From Nocardia bovistercoris (GTDB lineage Bacteria; Actinomycetota; Actinomycetes; Mycobacteriales; Mycobacteriaceae): DNA of 64,000 bases. Of the stretch, positions 24,564 to 33,019 are shown piece after piece; position 1 is the first letter of the stretch, and every line of letters starts with the position of its first letter. The translations under genes and the position numbers were made by a program. The notes beneath the pieces are model-generated. The model saw only the letters and a list, made by a program, of their open reading frames with translations. It had not been told where the DNA came from and made no database searches. The stretch covers positions 62,001 through 126,000 of the forward strand of contig NZ_JADMLG010000018.1 of assembly GCF_015674855.1 (NCBI RefSeq). The letters are read 5' to 3'.

Positions 24564-25365
24564 CGCCCGCATCGACAGCCATCGCGTGCGCGGTGATATG
24601 GCGGGCCGCGTCAGAGGCGAGGAACAGTACCGTCTCGGCGACGTCATCGACCGAGATCCCCGGCACCGGCAGCATATTGACCAGCATGCCGCGCAGGCGG
24701 GTGTCGGCCGTGCTCGCCTGCGCCACCTGCGCCAACATGGCACGGCTGCCCATCTCGGTGTCCACGCCGGTCGGGTGGACGCTGTTGACCCGGATGTTGT
24801 GGTGGGCAAACTCGGCGGCGAATCCCTTGGCCATCCCGCGCACCGCGAATTTGCTCGTGGTGTACGGGATCATGAACGGCTGGGCTTTGAGTCCGGCGGA
24901 AGAACTGATCAGCACGACCGATCCGCCGCCCGCCTCGATCAGATGCGGTGCCGCGACGACGACGGTATTCCACGTGCCGCGCACATTGACCCCGATGGTG
25001 TCGTCGAAATCGCGCTCACTGACCTTGTCCCACGCGCGCGGGATACAGATGCCCGCGTTCGCGACGACGATGTCGAGACGCCCGAGCTCGGCGACCGCGC
25101 CGTCCACCGCGGCACGCAACGTCGCGAGATCGCGGACGTCGGCTATGGCGGTGACCACCTTCGCGCCCGCCGCGCGTACCGCGTCGGCGGTGGCTTCGAG
25201 GTCGGCCGGTTCCGGCGACCGATAGGCGACACCCGGCAGCTCACCGCACAGGTCGACGGCGATGATATCGGCCCCCTCACCCGCCATGCGCAGCGCGTGA
25301 GCGCGCCCCTGCCCCCGTGCGGCACCCGTTATCAGCGCCACCTTGTTCTGCACGATCCCGGTCAT
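24550..25365 (-). CDS. Mycofactocin-coupled SDR, possible 5-dehydrofucofuranose former
   Basis: 271 residues with ITGAARGQGRAHALRMA, an insert around residues 40-65, VANAGICIPRAWD, ISSSAGLKAQP, catalytic YTTSKFAVRG and HPTGVDTEM. The GQGRxHA motif and insert mark the SDR group that keeps its nicotinamide cofactor bound and depends on mycofactocin. In hygromycin A a late dehydrogenase (hyg26, from memory) oxidises the sugar C-5 hydroxyl; this SDR is the best candidate here. GGAAAGGACAGG precedes ATG 25365. Its 3' end overlaps that of the HAD gene by 14 bp. Confidence 0.85.
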   Translation of the reverse strand: MTGIVQNKVALITGAARGQGRAHALRMAGEGADIIAVDLCGELPGVAYRSPEPADLEATADAVRAAGAKVVTAIADVRDLATLRAAVDGAVAELGRLDIVVANAGICIPRAWDKVSERDFDDTIGVNVRGTWNTVVVAAPHLIEAGGGSVVLISSSAGLKAQPFMIPYTTSKFAVRGMAKGFAAEFAHHNIRVNSVHPTGVDTEMGSRAMLAQVAQASTADTRLRGMLVNMLPVPGISVDDVAETVLFLASDAARHITAHAMAVDAGVSEF

Positions 25366-25435
25366 GGACCTGTCCTTTCCGACCGCGCCCAGGCGCCGTC
25401 GATCCGCGAATTGATCTGGTGCGCGGGCGGACCCG

Positions 25436-26425
25436 CTACCCGGCGGCGGACTGCCAGGCCGCGGGCAGCCCGCCCTCCAACGTCCTCGACTCGGCGATGG
25501 ATGCGTGCGGGTGCGCGGCCAGCCATACCGCGACCGCGCGCAACGCCGAGGGCAGGTAGCCGTACCTGCGGGTGACCGCGGCCAGCTCCTCGGGTTCGGC
25601 CGCCGCGCGGCGCCCACCGATCACCGATCGGACGAGGTCGACCGCCGCATCGGGGGCCAGTGCGTCCAGCGGCATTCGCGCCGCAGGCGCGGGCGCCATC
25701 AACAGACCGGTGAGCGGTGCGCGACTGGTCACCAGCACGGCACAGCCTGCCGTACCCGGCACCAGCGGCAGGACCTGCGCGGAGGTGGCGGCGTCGTCCA
25801 ACAGCACCAGGACCGATCGGCCCGCCAACATCGATCGGTAGGTGGCCGCCCGTTCGCTCTCGCCGTGCGGGATGCTCGCGCGCGGCACCCCGAGTGCGCG
25901 CAGGAATCCGCCCAATACCTCCGCGGGTGACACAGGCCCCGCCGTCCGGTCGCGACCGGCGAGATCCGCGTAGAGGGCGCCGTCGCCGAAGCGATGGGCG
26001 ATCGTATGTGCGCAGCGCAGCGCCACCGTGGTCTTGCCGACACCGGCCGGGCCGTCGAGGCAGACCACCGATACCTCACCCGGCGTACTGTCGGCCACCA
26101 GCAGGCGCTGCATCTGCTCCAACGCTCCTCGGCGACCGAAAACGCGGCGCGGGGCGGCGGGCAACTGCGCCAACGGCAATTCCTCGCCTACCGCGGCGGT
26201 GGCCGCCGCCACGCGCCCGACGAGTTCCCCGTGGCTGTCCAGAACGCGATCACATGCCTGCGCCAACTCCAACGACATGGGTTTTCTGCCGTTCTCCACT
26301 TTCGACAGGTATCCCTTGTCGTAGTGGGTCGATTCCGCGAGTCGGGCCAACGAGAAGCCCGCCTTCTTGCGTAATCGCCGCAATACGATTCCATCGGTGG
26401 TCACCGCCGGAATTTCCACCGTCAT
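25436..26425 (-). CDS. XRE-HTH plus NB-ARC (STAND) regulator, short form
   Basis: 329 residues. An N-terminal Xre-type HTH (RRLRKKAGFSLARLAESTHY, YLSKVENGRKPM) is followed by an NB-ARC ATPase: VFGRRGALEQ, Walker A CLDGPAGVGKTTVAL, SVLVLLDDAATSAQV, TSRAPLTGL and PLDALAPDAAVDL. Such proteins usually continue into TPR repeats of several hundred residues; this one ends after the ATPase. It is the only regulator inside the cluster and may control it through the TCGAAYTCYC sites. RBS GGGGAGG before ATG 26425. The shortened form may be truncation or a functional variant. Confidence 0.85.
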   Translation of the reverse strand: MTVEIPAVTTDGIVLRRLRKKAGFSLARLAESTHYDKGYLSKVENGRKPMSLELAQACDRVLDSHGELVGRVAAATAAVGEELPLAQLPAAPRRVFGRRGALEQMQRLLVADSTPGEVSVVCLDGPAGVGKTTVALRCAHTIAHRFGDGALYADLAGRDRTAGPVSPAEVLGGFLRALGVPRASIPHGESERAATYRSMLAGRSVLVLLDDAATSAQVLPLVPGTAGCAVLVTSRAPLTGLLMAPAPAARMPLDALAPDAAVDLVRSVIGGRRAAAEPEELAAVTRRYGYLPSALRAVAVWLAAHPHASIAESRTLEGGLPAAWQSAAG

Positions 26426-26487
26426 TCGACCTCCCCTAGCAGAACATAGATTCGTCGCCGAGCCGCGAGCGCGGAATTCGGCGTTAC

Positions 26488-27684
26488 TCACCCGCTCGAC
26501 GACCCGAGACCGGTGTACCCCTCGGCCAGAAACGTCGCTCCGGCCGCGGAATTCGCTACCGCACGCAACTCGGCGCGCTGCCGGTGCAGATCGAAAGCGG
26601 TGGCGTCGGGCGCGCGATGCAGCATCGTTGTCATCCAGTAGGAGAAATATTGAGCCCGCCAGACACCGGCCAGCGCCCGCGGCCCGTATTCGTCGAGCAC
26701 CTCGCGATCGCCGGTGCGGATGGCCCGTTCCACCACATCGGCGAGTATCCGCGCGTCCGCCAACGCCAGATTCAAGCCCTTGGCGCCCGTCGGCGGCACG
26801 GTGTGGGCGGCGTCGCCCGCGAGCACCAATCCGCCGTGGCGCATCGGCTCGCATACGAAACTCCGGAACGGCAGGACGGATTTGTCGGTGATCGGCCCTT
26901 CCCGCAGCGCGAAGTCGTCGGCCCCGCGGACCCTGGCCTGCAATTCGTCCCAGATACGATCGTCGGGCCACCGGCTGACGTCCTCGTCGGGGTCGCACTG
27001 GAAATACATCCGCTGCAAGCTCGGAGTCCGCTGACTGATCAGCGCGAATCCTCGATCGGAATGGGCGTAGACCAATTCCGCGGCACTCGGCGGCGCTGCC
27101 ACGAGTACACCGAACCAGGCGAACGGGTACGCGCGGTGGAAGAACGTCCGCCGCGCGGTCGGCATCGCCGAGCGGCACACGCCACGCGAGCCGTCCGCCC
27201 CGACGATCACCTCGCAGCGCACCTCGCGGGCGTGACCATCGGAATCGGTGAACGACATGGCGGGTCGGTCACCCGCTGGATCCACCAGGCGGGTGTCGGT
27301 GACGCCGAAGCGCACGTCACCTCCATTGCGCTCACGCGCGTCGGCGAGATCGGCGAATATCTCGGTCTGCGGATACAACCACACGGCCGCGCCGACCAGC
27401 GCGGAGAAGTCGATGCGGTGACTGTGTCCGCCGAATCGCAGGTCGATGCCCGCGTGCTTGCTTCCGTGCCGCAGTATCCGGTCAGATGCCCCGGATTCCA
27501 CCAGCAGACGCATATTCCGGTCCTCGAGGATCCCTGCGCGGTGGGTCGCCTCGATTGCGGCCCTTGTCCGATTGTCGATCACCACCGATTCGATACCGGC
27601 GTTCGCGAGCAGGTGCGCGAGCATCAATCCGGCGGGGCCCGCGCCGACGATCCCGACTTCCGTTCGGGTCTGTGCTGACGCCAA
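26488..27684 (-). CDS. 4-hydroxybenzoate 3-monooxygenase-like flavoprotein
   Basis: 398 residues, close to the 394 of PobA. FAD motif VGIVGAGPAGLMLAHLL (Gly14-19), then GADGSRGVCRSAMP and GDAAHTVPPTGAKGLNLA. PobA adds a 3-hydroxyl to 4-hydroxybenzoate. With chorismate lyase in the same cluster it would yield the 3,4-dihydroxy ring pattern, either on free acid or on a later intermediate. I take TTG 27684 as the start because AGGAGGGGGAAG stands three bases before it and no ATG is suitably placed. A catabolic role is possible but no ring-cleavage genes are nearby. Confidence 0.85.
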   Translation of the reverse strand: MASAQTRTEVGIVGAGPAGLMLAHLLANAGIESVVIDNRTRAAIEATHRAGILEDRNMRLLVESGASDRILRHGSKHAGIDLRFGGHSHRIDFSALVGAAVWLYPQTEIFADLADARERNGGDVRFGVTDTRLVDPAGDRPAMSFTDSDGHAREVRCEVIVGADGSRGVCRSAMPTARRTFFHRAYPFAWFGVLVAAPPSAAELVYAHSDRGFALISQRTPSLQRMYFQCDPDEDVSRWPDDRIWDELQARVRGADDFALREGPITDKSVLPFRSFVCEPMRHGGLVLAGDAAHTVPPTGAKGLNLALADARILADVVERAIRTGDREVLDEYGPRALAGVWRAQYFSYWMTTMLHRAPDATAFDLHRQRAELRAVANSAAGATFLAEGYTGLGSSSG

Positions 27685-28173
27685 AGCTCTTCCCCCTCCT
27701 GCTGGACGTAATTCCTCGGAGAGCGAGCGCATGGTGTACCGAATACCCTGTCACGCAATGATATCGAGCCTGCGAGACCGTGGCGGATCCGTCGAACTCC
27801 GGTCGATCGGTCTGACTGTTCCAGATAGCAGCAATTTATCAATCCGGCGATCGCGCGGTCAACCTCGGCCGAGCCCCCCGACGATTGGCTGACGTGTCGC
27901 TACCGGCAAGGACCGCAAGGAAACTCGAAACCTACCGTAGTAGCTGCGTTGTAATCTGTTATATATCGCACACATTCGGCAGGGAGTTCGAGGACCGCTT
28001 GCGCCACCGGGAGGCGTAGTCGATCGGTGACGGATGCCGGCCACCGGCTCGGCGAGTGGATCGGGTGCGGACGCCTGTGGCGCTGTCGGGGTTCGGCTCT
28101 GGTGGGCTCGCGTAATCAACTGTAGCCAGTTCGGGGTGCCCAGCTGGATGGTGTTCGGGCTCCTCGACCCCCG
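27685..28173. other. Intergenic region upstream of the pobA-like gene
   Basis: About 490 bp with no supported gene. It holds TCGAACTCC at 27792-27800, close to the boxes seen elsewhere in the cluster, and an A/T-rich stretch around 27950-27965. It marks the right border of the antibiotic cluster. Confidence 0.5.
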
Positions 28174-28417
28174 GAACGCGGTCTCGACGGGCCCCCGTGC
28201 GCGGGACATGTTGTTGGAGTGTCGATCCGCGGTGATCGCCGGACGTGAGAGCGCGAGAAGGTCGGAGTAGGTCGATCCGGCACCGGCGATCAACCGGTCG
28301 AGCACGGTGTGAAACTCGCGAGCCTGTTCGGGCAACTCACTCCACAGCCGCTATCTCGATGAGCCGGATACTTGCTGTGACATAGTGCGGCGCAATATAT
28401 TTCGTCGTCATTTTCAT
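28174..28417 (-). pseudogene. Frameshifted small gene remnant
   Basis: A reverse-strand frame from ATG 28417 reads MKMTTKYIAPHYVTAS..RLIEIAAVE and stops at 28337. In the next frame the text continues as WSELPEQAREFHTVLDRLI..STYSDLLALSRPAITADRHSNN. The two pieces join naturally with one frameshift and look protein-like, so a degraded gene is likely. I do not recognise the family. Confidence 0.35.
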
Positions 28418-28505
28418 GGTAGGGCAGGCTCTCGCGGGGCTATAGTGTCCGGGGGTGGTCGAGCGAGGGTCTGGTGGCGGCCGCACGATCCGGGAGGGAA
28501 GATTC

Positions 28506-29771
28506 GTGTTCCGCAGGAAAAAGAAGGTCACTCCGGCGCGGGCGGCGACCCAGGTCGGCGCATCGAACGCGGCGAATGTGGAACGTGTCATCGTCCTGCA
28601 TCGCGGCGCCGCACCCCACCCGGATCAACTGCGTCAACTCGTCGAATATGTTCTCGGCGTCCCCACCTACAACCTGCACGTCACCGCGAGCCGAGTGGAC
28701 GAACCCACCGTGGATGTGGCGTATGCGCTGATCGCCAGGTTCCAATCCGAGGGCACCATCGGCGCCGACGCACTCGACCGCGCGAGCTTCCAATCGTTGA
28801 AGACTTCGCTCGGACCGATCGTTGTGGTCGTCGTTCGCGGGAGCGGCCCCCCGGAGCGGCATGCGTATGCGCCTTCGCCTTCGCCCGCACTGCCCGACGA
28901 GCCGATTCGACACGACGGGTACGTCTGCCCCCTCTGCGGGTTCTCGCAGGTGCTGACACAGAGGCAGACCGCCAGAGCGCAATGGCAACTCGACGAGGAA
29001 CGCAGTGTGGCGCACGATTTTGCCGTGACACTGATGTTCTGCGCCGCCTGCGAGACACTCATCAACGACGACGTGAACGGTGACAGGGCAGTCGTATACC
29101 AGAGATTGACCACACAGGCGGGCGCGCCGGCTCCGCGAACTTCCGAGATGGTGCACGAGGTGATGCATCATGTGACGCGAGTGCGGGCACTGTCCGAACC
29201 GGAGCGACAGCACGACTACGATGATGTCCGGCAGACGTGGCACTGCCTCGACCTGCGCTACATCCCGGAAGGCGAGCTCGAGGATGCCGTAACCAGGATC
29301 ATCGACGGATATTTCGCCGAAGGCGCCAATGAGTTCCAGGTGCAGACGTTGGAGAACCACGTCGTACAACTGTCGTTCAGCACCTCGATGGGCTTCCGTC
29401 CGGTCCGGCTCTCGCGTACCTCCGATGGGGGATTCACCGCCTACGGCCAGGTCGCGCTGTACCGGTTCCTGGGGCAGGGGCGACCTGAGGCGAGCGCGCC
29501 GCAAGCGGGGGTGGGCGGAGGTGTTTCGACCGAAGACGTGCTGGATGCTGCGGTACGGGAACTCGTCACCCTCGGTCTGGCCGAGGGATTCCTCTCTCCC
29601 GACGGACCCGGCGCACGCACCGCCGAGATCGGCCGCCAACTCGACAGCGCGGGCGGGATCGATCTGATGAAAGCCGCTCACGCCGTAGTCGCGAGCCGCG
29701 TACGTCACGTTCCGGGGATGGCACGGGAACTGGATGTGGCCTGGGACGGCATCGGAGGCTGGCTCGGCTAG
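28506..29771 (+). CDS. Hypothetical protein with a zinc-ribbon-like CxxC pair
   Basis: 421 residues from GTG 28506, preceded by GGGAGGGAAG. A basic N-terminus (FRRKKK) leads into a globular part, then VCPLCGF at about residue 145 and FCAACETLINDD some 40 residues later, which can bind one zinc. The C-terminal third is helical and acidic. No family recognised. TATAGT at 28441-28446 is a candidate -10 element. A strong hairpin follows the stop. It stands alone and may relate to the neighbouring DUF6461-like gene. Confidence 0.8.
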   Translation: MFRRKKKVTPARAATQVGASNAANVERVIVLHRGAAPHPDQLRQLVEYVLGVPTYNLHVTASRVDEPTVDVAYALIARFQSEGTIGADALDRASFQSLKTSLGPIVVVVVRGSGPPERHAYAPSPSPALPDEPIRHDGYVCPLCGFSQVLTQRQTARAQWQLDEERSVAHDFAVTLMFCAACETLINDDVNGDRAVVYQRLTTQAGAPAPRTSEMVHEVMHHVTRVRALSEPERQHDYDDVRQTWHCLDLRYIPEGELEDAVTRIIDGYFAEGANEFQVQTLENHVVQLSFSTSMGFRPVRLSRTSDGGFTAYGQVALYRFLGQGRPEASAPQAGVGGGVSTEDVLDAAVRELVTLGLAEGFLSPDGPGARTAEIGRQLDSAGGIDLMKAAHAVVASRVRHVPGMARELDVAWDGIGGWLG

Positions 29772-29778
29772 ATCAACC

Positions 29779-29808
29779 CGCAGCCGGTGGCACAGCCCAC
29801 CGGCTGCG
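29779..29808 (+). terminator. Hairpin terminator after the zinc-ribbon protein gene
   Basis: CGCAGCCGGTGG and CCACCGGCTGCG form a perfect 12-bp stem with a 6-base loop, eight bases after the stop at 29771. No T-tract, as is usual for actinomycetes. Confidence 0.75.
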
Positions 29809-29989
29809 ATGAATCATATCAGCGCACCGCCGTGGGTTCGGCTGCCGCGGCCACCGCAGCGATCATGCCGAAGTCATTCCGGGTCTGGCGACCGTGGTCC
29901 GGTGACGGGGCCACGAGAAAGGTAACAGGGGCGATTCACAGGCGCGGTTGTCGTCGGAGTGTCGCTGGTTCACGGTACTGTCCGGCGCT

Positions 29990-30121
29990 ATGAGTGGTTC
30001 GACCGGTGACCATGCCCGGCATCTCGATCGGTGTGGCACATCGGTTTCCGATGTGTACTGCCGCTCCTCCCTCGAGGGGGCCGCACCGGCGGGGTTTTTC
30101 GGAACGGCCACCGCGTCATGA
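29990..30121 (+). CDS. Possible 43-residue leader protein overlapping the next gene
   Basis: ATG 29990 to TGA 30121 encodes 43 residues (MSGSTGDHARHLDRCGTSVS at the start) and its stop overlaps the ATG of the DUF6461-like gene in an ATGA. TACTGT at 29976-29981 would be a -10 box placing transcription start at or just before this ATG, so the message could be leaderless. Codon bias is only moderately gene-like. Confidence 0.3.
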   Translation: MSGSTGDHARHLDRCGTSVSDVYCRSSLEGAAPAGFFGTATAS

Positions 30122-30738
30122 GTGCTCAGGCCGGTGGGCTGGGATGGATGTACGGGCGCGATCTACCTCTGCTCGGTCTGACCTTCGCACGTGATGTGAC
30201 CGCACGGCAGCTGCTGGAGCGGATGGGTGTCCATCGGCACACGGTAGCGGTGCGCGGGCCGGACGACTTCCTCGCCGAATTCGGTGATCTCCTCTACGAA
30301 TACGACGCGTACGTGGTCACTGCGGGACAGTACGGCCGGTGGGCGTACGCCTGGGAGACGGGCAGCGGGAAGTGTATCGAAGATCGCGATCTGGTCCTTC
30401 GGGCCTCGGCCGGAACCGCGGCTGTGGTGCTGTACTACAACGAGAAGCCGATGGTGGAGTTCCTGTATGCCGAGGACGGCGAGCTCGTCACCGGGCTCAA
30501 CACATTGCTGAGTATGAACCTCGCTCCACAGGACCGGGCAGGGAGCGACCCGCATCGGTTCGACGTCGAGTTGGATGCGCTGGGAGCCAGACTCGACGGG
30601 AACGAGCATCAGTACGGTCCCCTGGGATGTCGTGGCCTGTTCCACAAACTCGCCGAGAATCTCGGCGTCGGCATCGATGAGAAAGACCTCGACCAACGGC
30701 CCGTCCTCAGCGGCAGGCTCCGGCCGCCGTCCGCATAG
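30118..30738 (+). CDS. DUF6461-like hypothetical protein
   Basis: 206 residues. DLPLLGLTFARDVTARQLLERMGV near the start and VVTAGQYGRWAYAWETGSGKCIED in the middle are the pattern of the actinobacterial DUF6461 family, whose function is unknown. I place the start at ATG 30118; no clear RBS precedes it, which would fit translational coupling to the small ORF before it. Confidence 0.75.
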   Translation: MSAQAGGLGWMYGRDLPLLGLTFARDVTARQLLERMGVHRHTVAVRGPDDFLAEFGDLLYEYDAYVVTAGQYGRWAYAWETGSGKCIEDRDLVLRASAGTAAVVLYYNEKPMVEFLYAEDGELVTGLNTLLSMNLAPQDRAGSDPHRFDVELDALGARLDGNEHQYGPLGCRGLFHKLAENLGVGIDEKDLDQRPVLSGRLRPPSA

Positions 30739-30824
30739 CCGCCGCGACCGTTCACGCAGCCGCCTTACTGATCAGTTCAGAACGAGTTCGCGTAGGCGGA
30801 TCACCACGCAGAGGGCGTAGTGGA

Positions 30825-30945
30825 TGCGACAGCGACGGCACGTTCACGCGTAGGCGGCATCGCGGTACCTGCGTACCGCCATTCGATTGCCGCATTTCGG
30901 CGAGCAGTAGCGCTGCCGTCCGTTGCGAGAGGTGTCCGCGAACAG
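30825..30945 (-). repeat. 121-bp segment duplicated at 2260-2380
   Basis: This is the intact-locus copy: the last 34 codons of the CGNR gene plus about 20 bp downstream. It matches 2260-2380 at 118 of 121 positions. Confidence 0.9.
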
Positions 30946-31368
30946 GTCGTCGCAGTTGGCGGCGGCGCAGACGCCGAGGCGGTCGATGCCGCGGGCCGCG
31001 AGATGGAACGCGGTGCCGGTCGCGATCAGCGCCGCCAACGAGTTGCCCGCCGTGACGTTGTCATCGCGGAAGTGCAGATGCCATCCGGTCGACGCGTGAT
31101 CGGTGAGGCGCGGCGGCGCCGCGTAGGTCCCGAGGAGCGCGTTGAGTCGATCCGCGCGCGCCTCGGGGCGTGTCTCTTCCGCCACATTCCGCCATGCGGC
31201 AATAAAACTCGCCATGAACTCATGGTCATCGGATGTGGGCTGCTGAGCGTCGAACACCAGGCCCGCGTCGGTGCAGCGACTGATCAGGGCGGGTAGGTTC
31301 GGCGGCCATCTGTTCGCGAGGTCGACGCCGAGGCAGACAGCTTCACGTCCGTCATGGTTGAAATGCAT
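30844..31368 (-). CDS. CGNR zinc-finger (ABATE-domain) transcription regulator
   Basis: 174 residues. The N-terminal ABATE domain (VCLGVDLANRW, WRNVAEETRPEARADRLNALL) is followed by the C-terminal zinc finger RLGVCAAANCDDLFADTSRN, RYCSPKCGNRMAVRRYR; the CGNR tetrad names the family. These proteins are thought to be DNA-binding stress regulators. Starts ATG 31368, only 26 bp from the divergent small zinc-finger gene. Its 3' end is duplicated 28.5 kb away. Confidence 0.9.
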   Translation of the reverse strand: MHFNHDGREAVCLGVDLANRWPPNLPALISRCTDAGLVFDAQQPTSDDHEFMASFIAAWRNVAEETRPEARADRLNALLGTYAAPPRLTDHASTGWHLHFRDDNVTAGNSLAALIATGTAFHLAARGIDRLGVCAAANCDDLFADTSRNGRQRYCSPKCGNRMAVRRYRDAAYA

Positions 31369-31394
31369 AAGGTCATTACACCATAGTTTCAGTT

Positions 31395-31568
31395 GTGGAC
31401 GAGAACGAATGCACGCACAGTTGGGTCTGTGTGTCTACGCATCGAATCGCGTATGGCCACACGAGCTACGAGCGATGTACGGAGTGTGGATCGTGGCGAG
31501 CCACGTCACCTGCCTGTCAGAGTAAAGCCTGCTCAGCTGCCGATGCGGCGTCGCGCGACAGCGCGTAA
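31395..31568 (+). CDS. 57-residue zinc-finger-like protein
   Basis: GTG 31395 to TAA 31568. The product VDENECTHSWVCVSTHRIAY continues HTSYERCTECGSWRATSPAC: a Cys-x2-His followed by Cys-x2-Cys, and a C-x-x-C-G-x-W-R end, as in small actinobacterial zinc ribbons. CATAGT at 31382-31387 lies seven bases before the GTG, so the transcript may be leaderless. It is divergent from the CGNR gene. Too short for routine ORF lists. Confidence 0.55.
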   Translation: MDENECTHSWVCVSTHRIAYGHTSYERCTECGSWRATSPACQSKACSAADAASRDSA

Positions 31569-31719
31569 CGGAAGGCCGCCGTCAGCGCAGGGGGATCGCC
31601 CATCCGGAGAATCGGAACATCGGCGGAGACTCGGACCGGCGCACATATCCCGGGGTGCCGAGTTTCGCCGTTCTCATGTCGCAAGGCCGCAAGAATTCGC
31701 CAAGATGGAGGGGTCGTAC

Positions 31720-32994
31720 ATGGCGAGTAAACAGCTGATCGTGGGATGCGCAGCCACCGGAGCTAAATTCACCAAGCATAACCACAGGACGACGGGCGAC
31801 ACGGTCATGGACCATATATCGACCGGCGCGTCCATAAAAATCGCCGAATCCGAGGCATTGCAGGAAGCGGTGACCCTGTATGCGCTTGGTTGCCGTTACT
31901 ACCATTATCATGCCCGGAATCCGGCGACCGGTGAGCAATCCACCGACAATGCTATCTATCAGAGCTTGAGTCAATCTATTCAGCGTAGTTGCAATCAGGA
32001 TATCCGGTTGAGTTTCGGCGCCAGTCGAAACGGCCCGGAGGTGCGCGACAGTATTGCCAGGAACGGCGAGTGGGAAAGGGTCAGCCAATGCTCGATACCG
32101 CTCCACCTCGGTGGTGCGCACTTCGTGACCATGCAGGCGGCCGTAGAACTGCAGATCATGTGTGATATCGAAAGGAAGTACGGCGTCGATGAGGTGTACG
32201 ACGCACCCCATGAGCAGCTGTCGAGAATTATCCATGAGTACAGACCTTCGGGACAGACCGTAGACGCGGATTTGGCGACTCATTCGACAGCGGGTGGGTC
32301 GAATTATGGTACTACTTCCCCTGCCATACAATTCGCAACCTTCGCGAGGTCGATTCAGGCGAGACGGCAGATCGGACTGTTCGACGAAGTCGAATGGGTT
32401 CAGCGTCGTAGGAGCGTCGCGCTCACCAGATTCGCCATCGAACGGCCGGACCTGAGGCTCGGCGCGGCGGGCCAGCTCAACGTGACCATACTCTTCGGTT
32501 TCTCTCCCGCGCTGCCGTTTCCGATGCGATATTCGGACTTCAAAACCATGGTGCGGGCGGCGAAGAGCCTCGAGTACGACCTGGGTGACAAGGCGAGGCG
32601 CCGACGTCACGTCACGGTGGCGGTCGGCGCGGCGGTCCTGCCGCAACAAGCGAAGAATTTCATCGGGCCCCTCGATGTCGGCCCCGAAAGAGGAAGAATC
32701 GTGACGCCTGTCGAAAGACTGGTGCAGTATGCGGCGCAACGGGACAGCGGCGTAGATATCGTGCGCGTCGGCATGGAGGATACGCCTTTCGACGTCACTG
32801 CGGACGGCGATTTGCGGAGCACCACCAACGCCATCCTCGTCAAGACCGCGCTACACGAGCTCGAGCGAGCAGGGGCGACACCTCTGACGCGAACTCAGGA
32901 GATCGATCGGTTGGCGGTGATAGCGGGCGGTGGTGACCGCCCATGGAGGTCGGAATCCGTCGAGACAGAATACGAACTCGCGACTGTCGCATGA
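31720..32994 (+). CDS. DUF849 / beta-keto acid cleavage enzyme-like protein, enlarged
   Basis: 424 residues, well above the 270-310 typical of BKACE enzymes. YALGCRYYHYHARNPATGEQ (metal-binding His-x-His), DIRLSFGASRNGPEV and the C-terminal DIVRVGMEDTPFDVTADGDL match the family that condenses or cleaves beta-keto acids with acetyl-CoA. The middle (LSRIIHEYRPSGQ to TRFAIERPDLRL) is an expansion I do not recognise. RBS GGAGGGG before ATG 31720. The gene has visibly more A/T in third positions than neighbours, suggesting transfer. First gene of a five-gene operon. Confidence 0.7.
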   Translation: MASKQLIVGCAATGAKFTKHNHRTTGDTVMDHISTGASIKIAESEALQEAVTLYALGCRYYHYHARNPATGEQSTDNAIYQSLSQSIQRSCNQDIRLSFGASRNGPEVRDSIARNGEWERVSQCSIPLHLGGAHFVTMQAAVELQIMCDIERKYGVDEVYDAPHEQLSRIIHEYRPSGQTVDADLATHSTAGGSNYGTTSPAIQFATFARSIQARRQIGLFDEVEWVQRRRSVALTRFAIERPDLRLGAAGQLNVTILFGFSPALPFPMRYSDFKTMVRAAKSLEYDLGDKARRRRHVTVAVGAAVLPQQAKNFIGPLDVGPERGRIVTPVERLVQYAAQRDSGVDIVRVGMEDTPFDVTADGDLRSTTNAILVKTALHELERAGATPLTRTQEIDRLAVIAGGGDRPWRSESVETEYELATVA

Positions 32995-33019
32995 GCACAC
33001 GTTGTCGTAGGGCACGATT

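Noticed and set aside
26488..27684. PobA-like gene as part of aromatic catabolism
   Set aside because: No protocatechuate ring-cleavage or transporter genes in the neighbourhood; chorismate lyase in the same cluster supplies the substrate.
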